The position numbers were made by a program, and so were the translations under genes. From Anaerolineales bacterium (GTDB taxonomy: Bacteria > Chloroflexota > Anaerolineae > 4572-78 > J111): a stretch of 6,869 nt of DNA. The notes beneath the pieces are model-generated. The model had not been told where the DNA came from. It worked only from the letters and a program-made list of their open reading frames with translations, and did not search any database. Shown in pieces: positions 1 through 6,091 of the stretch (the first letter of the stretch is position 1; every line of letters begins with the position of its first letter). The stretch lies in assembly GCA_012032575.1 (NCBI GenBank), contig JAAUSP010000421.1:1-6869 (forward strand), in the 5' to 3' direction.

Positions 1-322
1 GGCCGTAGGTCCAGATTTTAAAAGGAATGCCGACGAGATAGCCCAGGCTCAATAAAAAGGACCACAGCGGCGCGGTCGAGCCGGCGCTGGGCACACCGGG
101 GACAAAAGCCAACTGCCCGCTGCGAGCCAGGTTACGGGCATAGGTTTGGTGAATCCAGGCATCGTCGAGGGGGAAGCCGGAAAAACCAAAACCCCAGGCG
201 GAGACGGCCAGGTAAAACAGGCCCAGGACAAATGCGCCGGCCAGCCAGAGAAGAAGCGCAAATAATTGTGAATTATGAATTATGAATTGTGAATTGTGAA
301 TTTTTTGAGAATTGGAAGGCAC
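1..322 (-). CDS. GT-C type membrane glycosyltransferase, N-terminal part (runs off left edge)
   Basis: About 107 codons are present; the C-terminus lies outside the window. I chose GTG at 322 because no ATG exists in this frame; it lies 20 bp after the preceding stop with a weak AGG about 8 nt upstream. Residues 8-19 are repeat-encoded (HNSQFIIHNSQ), residues 20-41 form a first membrane helix, and the following loop carries PLDDAWIHQTYARNLA (51-66) and STAPLW (82-87). A paired-acid motif followed by YARNLA and a T/S-PLW motif is typical of ArnT/PMT-like (GT39/GT83-type) enzymes that move sugar from polyprenyl-phosphate carriers on the outer membrane face. The acidic pair D53-D54 is the expected catalytic or metal site. 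The gene is probably co-transcribed with the upstream 559-aa GT-C gene. Substrate and acceptor cannot be read from the sequence. Family assignment is good; the start is uncertain because of the repeat. Confidence 0.72.
   Translation of the reverse strand, partial: MPSNSQKIHNSQFIIHNSQLFALLLWLAGAFVLGLFYLAVSAWGFGFSGFPLDDAWIHQTYARNLARSGQLAFVPGVPSAGSTAPLWSFLLSLGYLVGIPFKIWTYG
264..302. repeat. Heptanucleotide array, AATTRTG x5
   Basis: Five tandem 7-bp units run from 264 to 298 (AATTGTG, AATTATG, AATTATG, AATTGTG, AATTGTG), followed by a partial AATT. The array encodes part of the cytoplasmic N-terminus of the leftmost GT-C protein, just before its first membrane helix. Read on the coding strand the units are CAYAATT; the T-form would give TAA in one phase, and both units in that phase (264-270 and 285-291) carry C. 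Confidence 0.95.
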
Positions 323-342
323 AATTCTAACCTGAAAAGTCG

Positions 343-2022
343 TTAGGGTTGATTTATTTTAAAAATGTAGATAGGGTTGCCGCCATTGTCGGTAAAGGTG
401 TGAGCCAGGGAGAGGCCGGGATGGGTGACGGTTTTGGTGTAGATTTCGGTGAGAGGGGCCGGGTGATTGTGGTCGAGGATGAGATAATCGGCCTTGTAAT
501 GATGGGCGGCGGTCAGGGTTGTTTCGATAGTTTCATTGGGCACGATAACGCTCAAGCCGCCGCCGTGATAACGGTAGGCGGGCGGATTGCCGATCATCAC
601 AGTGGCCGCCGGGTTTGTCTGAGCTACCCAGGCGGCAATGGCCGGATAGAGGGCGTCGGCGCTGTTCCAGGCGTTGTTTCTAAGCACCTGCCGGTAATAA
701 ATAAAGCTGCTCAAACTAAAGGCCATTACGACCAGAGCCAGGCCAAAAACCTGTTTGGCCGCGGCAGCATCCCAATGGCGGCGGCGGACTGCGATCCACT
801 CGATGGCCTGCTCCAGGCCGATCAATGCGGCTGCATATATAAAGGGCAGCAGCGCCGTCCCGGAGTGAAACAGTCCCCCCCGCGCGCCGGGAAAAAGCAA
901 AACCAGGGTCATTGCCCCAAACAGCAGCAAGGCATAAAGTCCGGCCAATTGAATCAATAGATGACGGCGCAGATACCACCCGCCCAGCAGCGCCAGCGGG
1001 GTCAGAAAGATCATGCCCCACACAGCCAGCACTGTTTGCAAATTAATCGTCAGCGCCCACCAGCGCCCGGCCAGCGCCGGACCAACTCCTTGCGCCAGCA
1101 AGGTGCGGGCCGACAACTCCCGACCATAGCTGAATAACTCATCATACGTGGTCAGCCAGATGGTTTGCGAACCGGCAATTGGCAGGAAGGTTCCCGTCAC
1201 CTGCCAGTTGCGAATAAACCAGGGAGCCATAACGACAAAATAACCAATGAGAAGAAGCATAAGCCGTGAACCATGAGACGTAAATCGTAAATCGTAAATC
1301 GTAAATCGAAGGAGGTAAAACAACAGGATGGTGATGAGCAGCAGCGGGCCGTCGGCGCGGGCCAGGTGAGCCAGGCCGGCAAAAATTCCGGCGGCAAAAA
1401 GCCAGAGCGGAGAGTGGGAGACGGGGGTCAGGGGTCGGGGGTCGGATAGTTCCAAGTTGGACTCCTTACTCCCTACTCCATACTCCCTACTTCCTGCTCC
1501 CCCCATCCCCAGCCAGGCCGCCAGCAGCGCCAGTGAGCCGGTGATGGCAAAGGGGGTAAAGTTGTCAATGGCGGTCCAAAAAGGAACGTAAAAGCCGCTG
1601 AAAATTGCCAGCCAGCCGGCCAGCCAGCCCAGCCGGCGCTGGCCTGAAAGCAAATAGGCTGTCAGATAACTGAGCGGGGCCAGCAGTGCCGCCAGCAAAA
1701 CGAAGGGCACTTGGGCGGCCCGGTAGGATGCGCCGCCCAGGGCCATACCGAACCAGGCCAGAATGGAGGTCAGCGGCATCCAGTAAAGGTGGCTGGGCTG
1801 AGGCGGCAGGCCGGGCTGTCCCAGATAATTCCAGACAAAATCTTCGACAAAGCCGCGCCCGGCCAGCAAATTGAGGGCGTTCACATAGGAGTAGGCGGCG
1901 TCCATGTAGTTGGGCTGCTGCTGCGGCCAGGCGGTTAAGAGGCGAATGAAGAGCGCCAGAATCAAGATGATGGACAGGTCGTATCGAATAATTTTTAGTG
2001 AAACTGATGATAAAAACTTCAT
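343..2022 (-). CDS. GT-C type multi-spanning glycosyltransferase, 559 aa
   Basis: This is a membrane protein with a first helix at about 15-31, then a loop with NYMDAAYSYVNALNLLAG (38-55) and PSHLYWMPL (76-84). About ten further hydrophobic segments follow to residue 441, then a soluble C-terminal domain of about 115 residues. The layout matches polyprenyl-phosphate-sugar-dependent GT-C enzymes (ArnT/PMT-like), with D41 in the place of the catalytic acidic residue. The motif APWFIRNWQVTGTFLP (266-281) is the conserved helix-loop found after the sixth or seventh helix in such proteins. Two repeat-encoded insertions occupy residues about 174-200 and 239-249, both in loops. The ATG at 2022 is the only sensible start ahead of helix 1, but no clear Shine-Dalgarno is visible. 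It lies 121 bp after the upstream GT-C gene and ends 20 bp before the next, suggesting an operon. Donor and acceptor are unknown; a flippase or polymerase role is less likely. Confidence 0.8.
   Translation of the reverse strand: MKFLSSVSLKIIRYDLSIILILALFIRLLTAWPQQQPNYMDAAYSYVNALNLLAGRGFVEDFVWNYLGQPGLPPQPSHLYWMPLTSILAWFGMALGGASYRAAQVPFVLLAALLAPLSYLTAYLLSGQRRLGWLAGWLAIFSGFYVPFWTAIDNFTPFAITGSLALLAAWLGMGGAGSREYGVGSKESNLELSDPRPLTPVSHSPLWLFAAGIFAGLAHLARADGPLLLITILLFYLLRFTIYDLRFTSHGSRLMLLLIGYFVVMAPWFIRNWQVTGTFLPIAGSQTIWLTTYDELFSYGRELSARTLLAQGVGPALAGRWWALTINLQTVLAVWGMIFLTPLALLGGWYLRRHLLIQLAGLYALLLFGAMTLVLLFPGARGGLFHSGTALLPFIYAAALIGLEQAIEWIAVRRRHWDAAAAKQVFGLALVVMAFSLSSFIYYRQVLRNNAWNSADALYPAIAAWVAQTNPAATVMIGNPPAYRYHGGGLSVIVPNETIETTLTAAHHYKADYLILDHNHPAPLTEIYTKTVTHPGLSLAHTFTDNGGNPIYIFKINQP
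1279..1308. repeat. Heptanucleotide array, CGTAAAT x4
   Basis: Four exact tandem copies of CGTAAAT (1279-1306) are followed by a partial CG. They encode residues 239-249 (FTIYDLRFT region) of the 559-aa GT-C protein, in the loop before the APWFIRN motif. The plus-strand word contains TAA while the coding-strand word ATTTACG contains no stop in any phase. Confidence 0.95.
1424..1444. repeat. Heptanucleotide array, GGGGTCR x3
   Basis: Three tandem 7-bp units (GGGGTCA, GGGGTCG, GGGGTCG) encode the DPRPLTP stretch of the 559-aa GT-C protein. The reverse complement of this word (YGACCCC) recurs as CTGACCC at 3402-3443 and CCGACCC at 6841-6861, in the opposite orientation relative to the coding strand. 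Confidence 0.9.
1460..1501. repeat. Heptanucleotide array, TACTCCC-like x6
   Basis: Six tandem 7-bp units (GACTCCT, TACTCCC, TACTCCA, TACTCCC, TACTTCC, TGCTCCC) encode residues about 174-188 of the 559-aa GT-C protein. On the coding strand the consensus GGGAGTA contains TAG across unit borders. At the one position where TAG would be in frame (1480-1482) the sequence reads TAT, a Tyr codon. Confidence 0.93.
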
Positions 2023-2143
2023 AGTGTAGCCGGTTTGCTAGCAGAGCCGGATTAATTGTGACGGTGATAGGTTTCTTGATTAGCCAACACAGTTTCTAAT
2101 TGAAGATACTGCTGATAGTTTTTCAAGAAGTGTTAAAAGGTCT

Positions 2144-4036
2144 CTATTTTAAAGCATACACTTGATACGCTCCAACCACATCAAAAACCGGGGCAAAATA
2201 GCCGGCTTCCAGCACGGCTAACTGCTCCAGCGCCGACGCAGACAGTGCTTCTGTGCCTTCACTCTTGATAAATTCCAAACCCTGCCGATGGAGCAGCACG
2301 TGAGTCACACCCGCTTTCTTCCAGGCGGCAGCGATATTAGCGGCGCTGCCGTAAAGATAGTGGTCGTGGGCCAGTTGGTCCAGAATACTGTCGGGGCGGC
2401 ACCCAACCTGGCAAAAATAGCTGCGCGGCTCCCACAGAAACAACACCTGAGCCTGGGCTGGCAAAGTCTTATTCATTTGCTCCATCGCCGCGTAGTAGGC
2501 CCCCAGGCGGCGGGTCAAATAGTCGGCGCGGGTTTCCTGCCCAGTTAAATAGGCCAGGGGGTTGACCTGCACAAAGTTCAGGCCCAACTCGACCAGGTTG
2601 AGGGCCAGGGCCAGCCCAATCAACAAATTGGCAAAACGCCGCAGTGAAAATTGCGGCCGGTCCAAATGAGTTAAATCCTGCCACAGCCAGCCGACCACGG
2701 GACTCAACGCTGCCAGGCACGGCAGCAGCAGTCGCGACTGCCACAACGACTGCGACCAGATTACGCCCATCGCCCAAAAGAGAAATTGGGCCAAGGCAAA
2801 AATGAGCAGGGCATCCAGGGCCGGGGGCCGTTCCGTGGCGCGGACACGATACCGAAACACGCCGTACAGCAAAATCAGCGGCAAAAAAGCCAGAAATATC
2901 GGGCCGGTGCGCCCATCAAAGTAATTGGCATCCCGCACCCCCATCGTTGCCAGCACCGGCAAGAGTGCCAGGGTTTTCACATCAAAACCGATGCCCGTGC
3001 CCGCCTGGGCGTACCAGTCGGCCCGGAATTGATCCCAAAAGAGGCCGTCGAAGAGGCCGGACAGAAACGGGTAAAACGGGTTGCCGGTAAAGAAGAAATT
3101 TTTGAGATACCAGGGCAGGGCGACGAGGAGAGCGGGGAGGACGAAGACAGCGAGAGGTTTGAGAAAATTGTGAATTGTGAATTGTGAATTGTCAATGGTG
3201 AATGGTTTTCGGATTAGCCACCATAGCAGGATCAGGCCGATGGTGAGTGGGCCGATGAAGCTGGTGTATTTCAAGCCCATTGACAGCCCGGCGAACAGGC
3301 CGCTCAACACCAACCAATGGAGGTTGAAGGTTGAAGGTTGAAGGTTGAAGGTTAGAACTTTGCTTTCAGTATTCTGACTACTGACTACTGACTTCTGATT
3401 ACTGACCCCCGATCCCCGATCCCTGACCCCTGACCCCTGACCCCTTAGCAAAGCGTACAAGGCTGCCAACTGATAAAAGGCCAGGGCCAGATCATTATAG
3501 GCCCAGCCGGCGAGCGTGACGATCATGGGCATGGAAAGCAGGACCAGCACCGAGGGCCAGGCCGACTCGCGGCTGAGGTGGCGGCGGGCGGTCAGGTAGA
3601 CCAGGCCGGTCAATAACAGTCCATAAAGCGCATGGGTTAGCTTGGCCGCAATATCGCCACGCAGGAGCATGGCGTAGGCGAACAGCATTTCGGCCAGGAA
3701 GGGGAAGTTGAAGTGAGGCACGTCGAAGCCGGGGCTGATGCGGTGTGCCTGGATAAAGAGCTTGGGGGCAGTCAGGTGGTAAAAGAGGCCGTCCCAATCA
3801 ATTGGCGGGAGCAGCGCTGCGGCCAGAGTAAACAGTCCAACTAAGGCCAGATAAAACAGGGTCAGCCGGTTCGGGTGCTTGGCCGGCCAGCGAAGCCGGC
3901 GGTACAGGGCTGAAAAATCGGGCCACAGCGCCAGCGTCAACAGCAGACTGAGGCTGACAAAAGCCAGCGATACAGCAGCCCGGTCAGGCCCAGACCCAGC
4001 GTGAGTAATCCCAGCACGCCGAGGCCAAGGCCACAA
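2144..4036 (-). CDS. GT-C type membrane glycosyltransferase; N-terminus uncertain, probable frameshift
   Basis: The frame is open from TTG at 4036 (630 aa). The first 25 residues look non-native; hydrophobic protein-like sequence begins at SLAFVSLSLLLTLALW (23-38). A TTG at 3940 overlaps the upstream stop as TTGA and is an alternative start, with no Shine-Dalgarno seen. Residues 78-100 carry PPIDWDGLFYHLTAPKLF, whose acidic residues D80/D82 lie in the first outer loop, as in dolichyl/undecaprenyl-phosphate sugar-dependent GT-C enzymes. Further motifs are SGLFAGLSMGLKYTS (245-259) and LPWYLKNFFFTGNPFYPF (307-324). About ten more helices run to about 482, and a soluble C-terminal domain follows. 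Repeat-encoded stretches occupy 199-221, 228-239 and 278-291. The missing first helix seems to be encoded in the other frame upstream (3968-4053). It may be a pseudogene, a sequencing-error casualty, or translated from an internal start. Confidence 0.75.
   Translation of the reverse strand: MWPWPRRAGITHAGSGPDRAAVSLAFVSLSLLLTLALWPDFSALYRRLRWPAKHPNRLTLFYLALVGLFTLAAALLPPIDWDGLFYHLTAPKLFIQAHRISPGFDVPHFNFPFLAEMLFAYAMLLRGDIAAKLTHALYGLLLTGLVYLTARRHLSRESAWPSVLVLLSMPMIVTLAGWAYNDLALAFYQLAALYALLRGQGSGVRDRGSGVSNQKSVVSSQNTESKVLTFNLQPSTFNLHWLVLSGLFAGLSMGLKYTSFIGPLTIGLILLWWLIRKPFTIDNSQFTIHNFLKPLAVFVLPALLVALPWYLKNFFFTGNPFYPFLSGLFDGLFWDQFRADWYAQAGTGIGFDVKTLALLPVLATMGVRDANYFDGRTGPIFLAFLPLILLYGVFRYRVRATERPPALDALLIFALAQFLFWAMGVIWSQSLWQSRLLLPCLAALSPVVGWLWQDLTHLDRPQFSLRRFANLLIGLALALNLVELGLNFVQVNPLAYLTGQETRADYLTRRLGAYYAAMEQMNKTLPAQAQVLFLWEPRSYFCQVGCRPDSILDQLAHDHYLYGSAANIAAAWKKAGVTHVLLHRQGLEFIKSEGTEALSASALEQLAVLEAGYFAPVFDVVGAYQVYALK
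3166..3207. repeat. Heptanucleotide array, AATTGTG-like x6
   Basis: Six tandem 7-bp units run from AATTGTG (three exact copies) through AATTGTC and AATGGTG to AATGGTT. They encode FTIDNSQFTIHN (residues 279-290) of the 630-aa GT-C protein. The word and the orientation are the same as at 264-302 in the third GT-C gene. Confidence 0.93.
3321..3355. repeat. Heptanucleotide array, AGGTTGA x4.5
   Basis: Four exact copies of AGGTTGA (3321-3348) are followed by a degenerate AGGTTAG. They encode LTFNLQPSTFNL (228-239) of the 630-aa GT-C protein. The plus-strand word contains TGA; the coding strand has no stop in any phase. Confidence 0.95.
3374..3443. repeat. Composite heptanucleotide array, ten units in register
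   Basis: Ten consecutive 7-bp units keep perfect register over 70 bp while the word changes: CTGACTA x2, CTGACTT, CTGATTA, CTGACCC, CCGATCC x2, CTGACCC x3. The array encodes residues about 199-221 of the 630-aa GT-C protein. The coding-strand word TAGTCAG would give an in-frame TAG at 3392-3394, but that unit reads AAG (Lys215). Confidence 0.95.
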
Positions 4037-4053
4037 CCGAGGATGAGGAGTTC
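3937..4053 (-). other. Hydrophobic tail fused to GH35 frame; likely displaced first helix of the GT-C protein
   Basis: After the repeat at 4054-4108 the GH35 reading frame continues through about 38 residues. They contain LGLGVLGLLTLGLGLTGLLY and end in a stop at 3937-3939. Glycine-leucine-rich segments of this type are common first helices in GT-C membrane proteins and foreign to a cytoplasmic GH35. Inserting one base in the A run at 3959-3962 (T run on the coding strand) would join this helix to VSLSLLLTLALWPD of the GT-C frame. I infer that this stretch belonged to the GT-C gene. Confidence 0.6.
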
Positions 4054-6057
4054 AAGGTTGGAAGGTTGGGAGGGTTGGAGGGTTGGAGGGTTGGAAGGTT
4101 GGAGGGTACTATTACGAGGGGGGGTACTCAAAGATTGGGAGGCTGGGGGTAGCGCTGCGCGATACCAGCCATACCCCAAATAACAATTCAGTATTTCAAA
4201 GGGTTGAGGCTGTTCGATGGAACGCCAGCCGGCGGCGTCGGTCAATTCCTGAACGGCCACGGTTTCCCATTTTTCCAGGGTGGGCGGATTGGCTTCAGCA
4301 GGGGCGGCAGAAACCGGGATGATCTGGCGGGGCCCGTCGCTGCTCAGCCAATAGAAGGGCGATACACCACGCCGGTCGAGTTCGAGGGTGAGTTGGCCGA
4401 CCGCGCTGGTTTGGTGGCTGTACAAATAGTGCGGCCCGACGACAAAACCGGCCGCGCCGGCAGGCCAGCAGCGTTCGGCGCGGGCCTGGGTGAGAAGGAT
4501 GACGGTGAGAGGTTGGAAGGTTGGAAGGTTGGAAGGTTGGAGGTTGGTTTGAACGACAATGGGCCGGTCGGTGAGCCAGTAGTGGAGGTGGAGGGTGTCG
4601 TCGGTGGTGTGGCAGTCGGTCCCATCGGGGTCAAGGATTTGCCACGCGCCGCCGGAGAGGGCAAGCTGCCCCATTTCGCCCTCGAAGCCGTAGATAATGA
4701 GAGTTTTCCGTTCGGCGGTATCCCAGAACCCCAAAATCCGCCCGGTATGGTAGCGCAGGGTCAGGCCGCTGTCGGACAGGGGCAGGTTGGTGAAGATGGG
4801 TTTGATGGTGGCGGCTTCAACCTCGATGGTGAGGCGTGGTGCGTGGTGCGTGGTGCGTGGTACGAGAGTCGGCCCAGCGGTCTCGGGTCTCCGGTCTCCG
4901 GTCAAAAAGAGTTGGTAGGTCTGTCGCTCGGCTGTGTCGTTGCGGAGGAAGGTGGCGGTGAAATCGCCGTTTTGAACGTTGCGCATGGTTGCGCCGCCGC
5001 CGGCTGCCCGTCCGGCCACGGCCCTGGCGGTGAGGACCTGCGGGCCGCCCGCTTTGGCGTTCGCCAGCAGGGGGGCTATGGCAGCGCCCAGCGTGCCCAG
5101 AAACAAGTGATGCCGCCGGGCCACGAAATATTTTTCGGTCAGGCCGCCGTATTCGCTGATGGGGGCATCATAGTCATAAGAAGTTGTATTGTGAATGGTA
5201 TCACCGCCAACAGTGCGCCCGCCCCAAAAGGCGAAGTTGGTGCCGCCGGCCCACACCCAATGGCTGAACCCTGACGAGCCGATGGCGGTCAACTCGTGCA
5301 GACGTTGATCCAGGCTGGCCGGACTCTTGCCGTTATGGCGGCTGGTCCCCCAGTTGTCAAACCAGCCGCTCCACAACTCGCTCACGATGAACGGGGCATC
5401 GGCCCAGGTTTGGCGGGTCTGGACCAGTTTTTTATCAATGCCGCTCCACCCGTTGCGAAATTCCGGCCAATCGCTGCCCGCACCCATGCAGGTGTAAAAG
5501 GGCATAGTGACGCCCCGCTCCCGCATAGCCTGAGCCAGGGTCTCCTGGTGAGCATCGTGTCCGTAAACACCGGAGGCCCAATGTTCATTTTCAATCTGGA
5601 CCAAAATGATCGGCCCGCCCCGGTCAAACTGGCGCTCGACCAGCAGCGGGAGCAAGGTATCGAACCAGCGCAGGGTGGCAGTCAGGTAGGCCTGGTTATC
5701 CAGCCGGTAGACAATCTCCGGCTCGCTGGCCAGCCAGGCCGGGATACCGCCGTTTTCCCACTCGGCGCAGATGTAGGGGCCGGGCCGGGCGATGAAATAC
5801 AACCCCAGTTCGGCGCACAAATCTATGTAACCGGCCAGATCAGCCATGTCTTCAAAATTGAATTGACCCGGCGCGGGTTCGTGCAAATTCCAGGGGATGA
5901 CGGTATCAATGGTATTCACCCCGGCGGCGCGGGCTTGCAACAGCAGGTCGCGCCACTCGGCGCGGGGATAGCGGAAGTAATGCAGTTGGCCGGAAAGCAA
6001 ATAAAAAGGACGGCCAGCCAGGGCCAGGCCGTCGCGGGTGAGAGTGACAGTGGGCAT
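3937..6057 (-). CDS. GH35 family beta-galactosidase, C-terminally truncated and fused to foreign tail (706 aa)
   Basis: GH35 enzymes release terminal beta-linked galactose by a retaining mechanism. The catalytic TIM barrel spans about 1-330. It contains SGQLHYFRYPRAEWRD (22-37), VIPWNLHEPAPGQFNFE (53-69), RPGPYICAEWENGGIPAWL (91-109), the acid/base in QIENE (E158) and the nucleophile in SELWSGWFDNWG (E227). Beta-rich domains follow to about 640. At GYGWYRA (628-634), the usual opening of the C-terminal jelly roll, the family sequence stops, so perhaps 100 or more residues, including the vfvNG-type strand, are missing. After it come repeat-encoded 650-668 and a hydrophobic tail. ATG 6057 was chosen over upstream codons because GGAG sits 7 nt before it and the family sequence begins there. 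There is no signal peptide, so it is probably cytoplasmic. Repeat-encoded loops also occur at 385-409 and 504-516. Activity is uncertain given the truncation. Confidence 0.9.
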   Translation of the reverse strand: MPTVTLTRDGLALAGRPFYLLSGQLHYFRYPRAEWRDLLLQARAAGVNTIDTVIPWNLHEPAPGQFNFEDMADLAGYIDLCAELGLYFIARPGPYICAEWENGGIPAWLASEPEIVYRLDNQAYLTATLRWFDTLLPLLVERQFDRGGPIILVQIENEHWASGVYGHDAHQETLAQAMRERGVTMPFYTCMGAGSDWPEFRNGWSGIDKKLVQTRQTWADAPFIVSELWSGWFDNWGTSRHNGKSPASLDQRLHELTAIGSSGFSHWVWAGGTNFAFWGGRTVGGDTIHNTTSYDYDAPISEYGGLTEKYFVARRHHLFLGTLGAAIAPLLANAKAGGPQVLTARAVAGRAAGGGATMRNVQNGDFTATFLRNDTAERQTYQLFLTGDRRPETAGPTLVPRTTHHAPRLTIEVEAATIKPIFTNLPLSDSGLTLRYHTGRILGFWDTAERKTLIIYGFEGEMGQLALSGGAWQILDPDGTDCHTTDDTLHLHYWLTDRPIVVQTNLQPSNLPTFQPLTVILLTQARAERCWPAGAAGFVVGPHYLYSHQTSAVGQLTLELDRRGVSPFYWLSSDGPRQIIPVSAAPAEANPPTLEKWETVAVQELTDAAGWRSIEQPQPFEILNCYLGYGWYRAALPPASQSLSTPPRNSTLQPSNPPTLQPSQPSNLELLILGCGLGLGVLGLLTLGLGLTGLLYRWLLSASVCC
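4054..4108. repeat. Octanucleotide array, ARGGTTGG x6 at the GH35/GT-C junction
   Basis: Six units of about 8 bp (AAGGTTGG or AGGGTTGG, one of them 9 bp) end in AGGGTA. The array encodes residues 650-668 of the fused protein (LQPSNPPTLQPS type), exactly between truncated GH35 sequence and the hydrophobic tail. A run of seven G (4118-4124) and a second copy of the word AGTACCC lie beside it. A related array sits at 4510-4547 in the same gene. Confidence 0.92.
4510..4547. repeat. Octanucleotide array, AGGTTGGA x4
   Basis: Four exact 8-bp copies (4510-4541) are followed by GGTTGG. They encode TNLQPSNLPTFQP (504-516), which interrupts GH35 beta-domain sequence between DRPIVVQ and LTVILLTQARAE. 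The peptide resembles the 7-bp-array peptide NLQPSTF in the 630-aa GT-C protein. Confidence 0.95.
4834..4861. repeat. Heptanucleotide array, GCGTGGT x4
   Basis: Four exact tandem copies encode RTTHHAP (401-407) in the GH35 protein, in a linker between beta strands. The word has no stop codon in any phase on either strand. Confidence 0.95.
4878..4903. repeat. Heptanucleotide array, CGGTCTC x3.7
   Basis: Units CGGTCTC, GGGTCTC and CGGTCTC plus partial CGGTC encode TGDRRPETA (386-394) of the GH35 protein. The array lies 16 bp from the GCGTGGT array, so the same linker has received two unrelated words. Confidence 0.9.
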
Positions 6058-6064
6058 AAAAATT

Positions 6065-6068
6065 CTCC
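6065..6068 (-). promoter_or_regulatory. Ribosome binding site of the GH35 gene
   Basis: GGAG on the minus strand, followed by seven bases before ATG at 6057. It is the clearest Shine-Dalgarno sequence in the window and decides the start of the GH35 gene against in-frame upstream codons that would run into the GGAACT repeats. Confidence 0.75.
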
Positions 6069-6091
6069 AAAGTTTAGAATGTTGAAGGCAG

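Noticed and set aside
49..261. A 70-aa open frame on the minus strand.
   Set aside because: It is a shadow of the leftmost GT-C gene; the real frame gives the family motif LDDAWIHQTYARNLA and is open from 322 to the edge.
264..302. A CRISPR array, suggested by several short repeats.
   Set aside because: Units are contiguous 7-bp words without spacers, differ between loci and lie inside genes; no cas gene is present.
2030..2050. An imperfect inverted repeat with CCGG ends and a TGCTAGCA centre between the two complete GT-C genes.
   Set aside because: Only the outer four pairs and a small centre match, the loop geometry is poor, and no U-run follows, so a terminator is not supported.
3937..4036. 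Programmed -1 frameshifting joining GH35 and the glycosyltransferase.
   Set aside because: The coding-strand sequence around CTTTTG lacks the X-XXY-YYZ pattern, and a fused GH35/GT-C protein would make no functional sense.
4204..5274. A long plus-strand open frame (356 codons) opposite the beta-galactosidase gene.
   Set aside because: The minus strand carries clear GH35 motifs with both catalytic residues. The plus-strand translation is glycine-rich, without recognisable domains, and is the usual by-product of GC-rich codon use.
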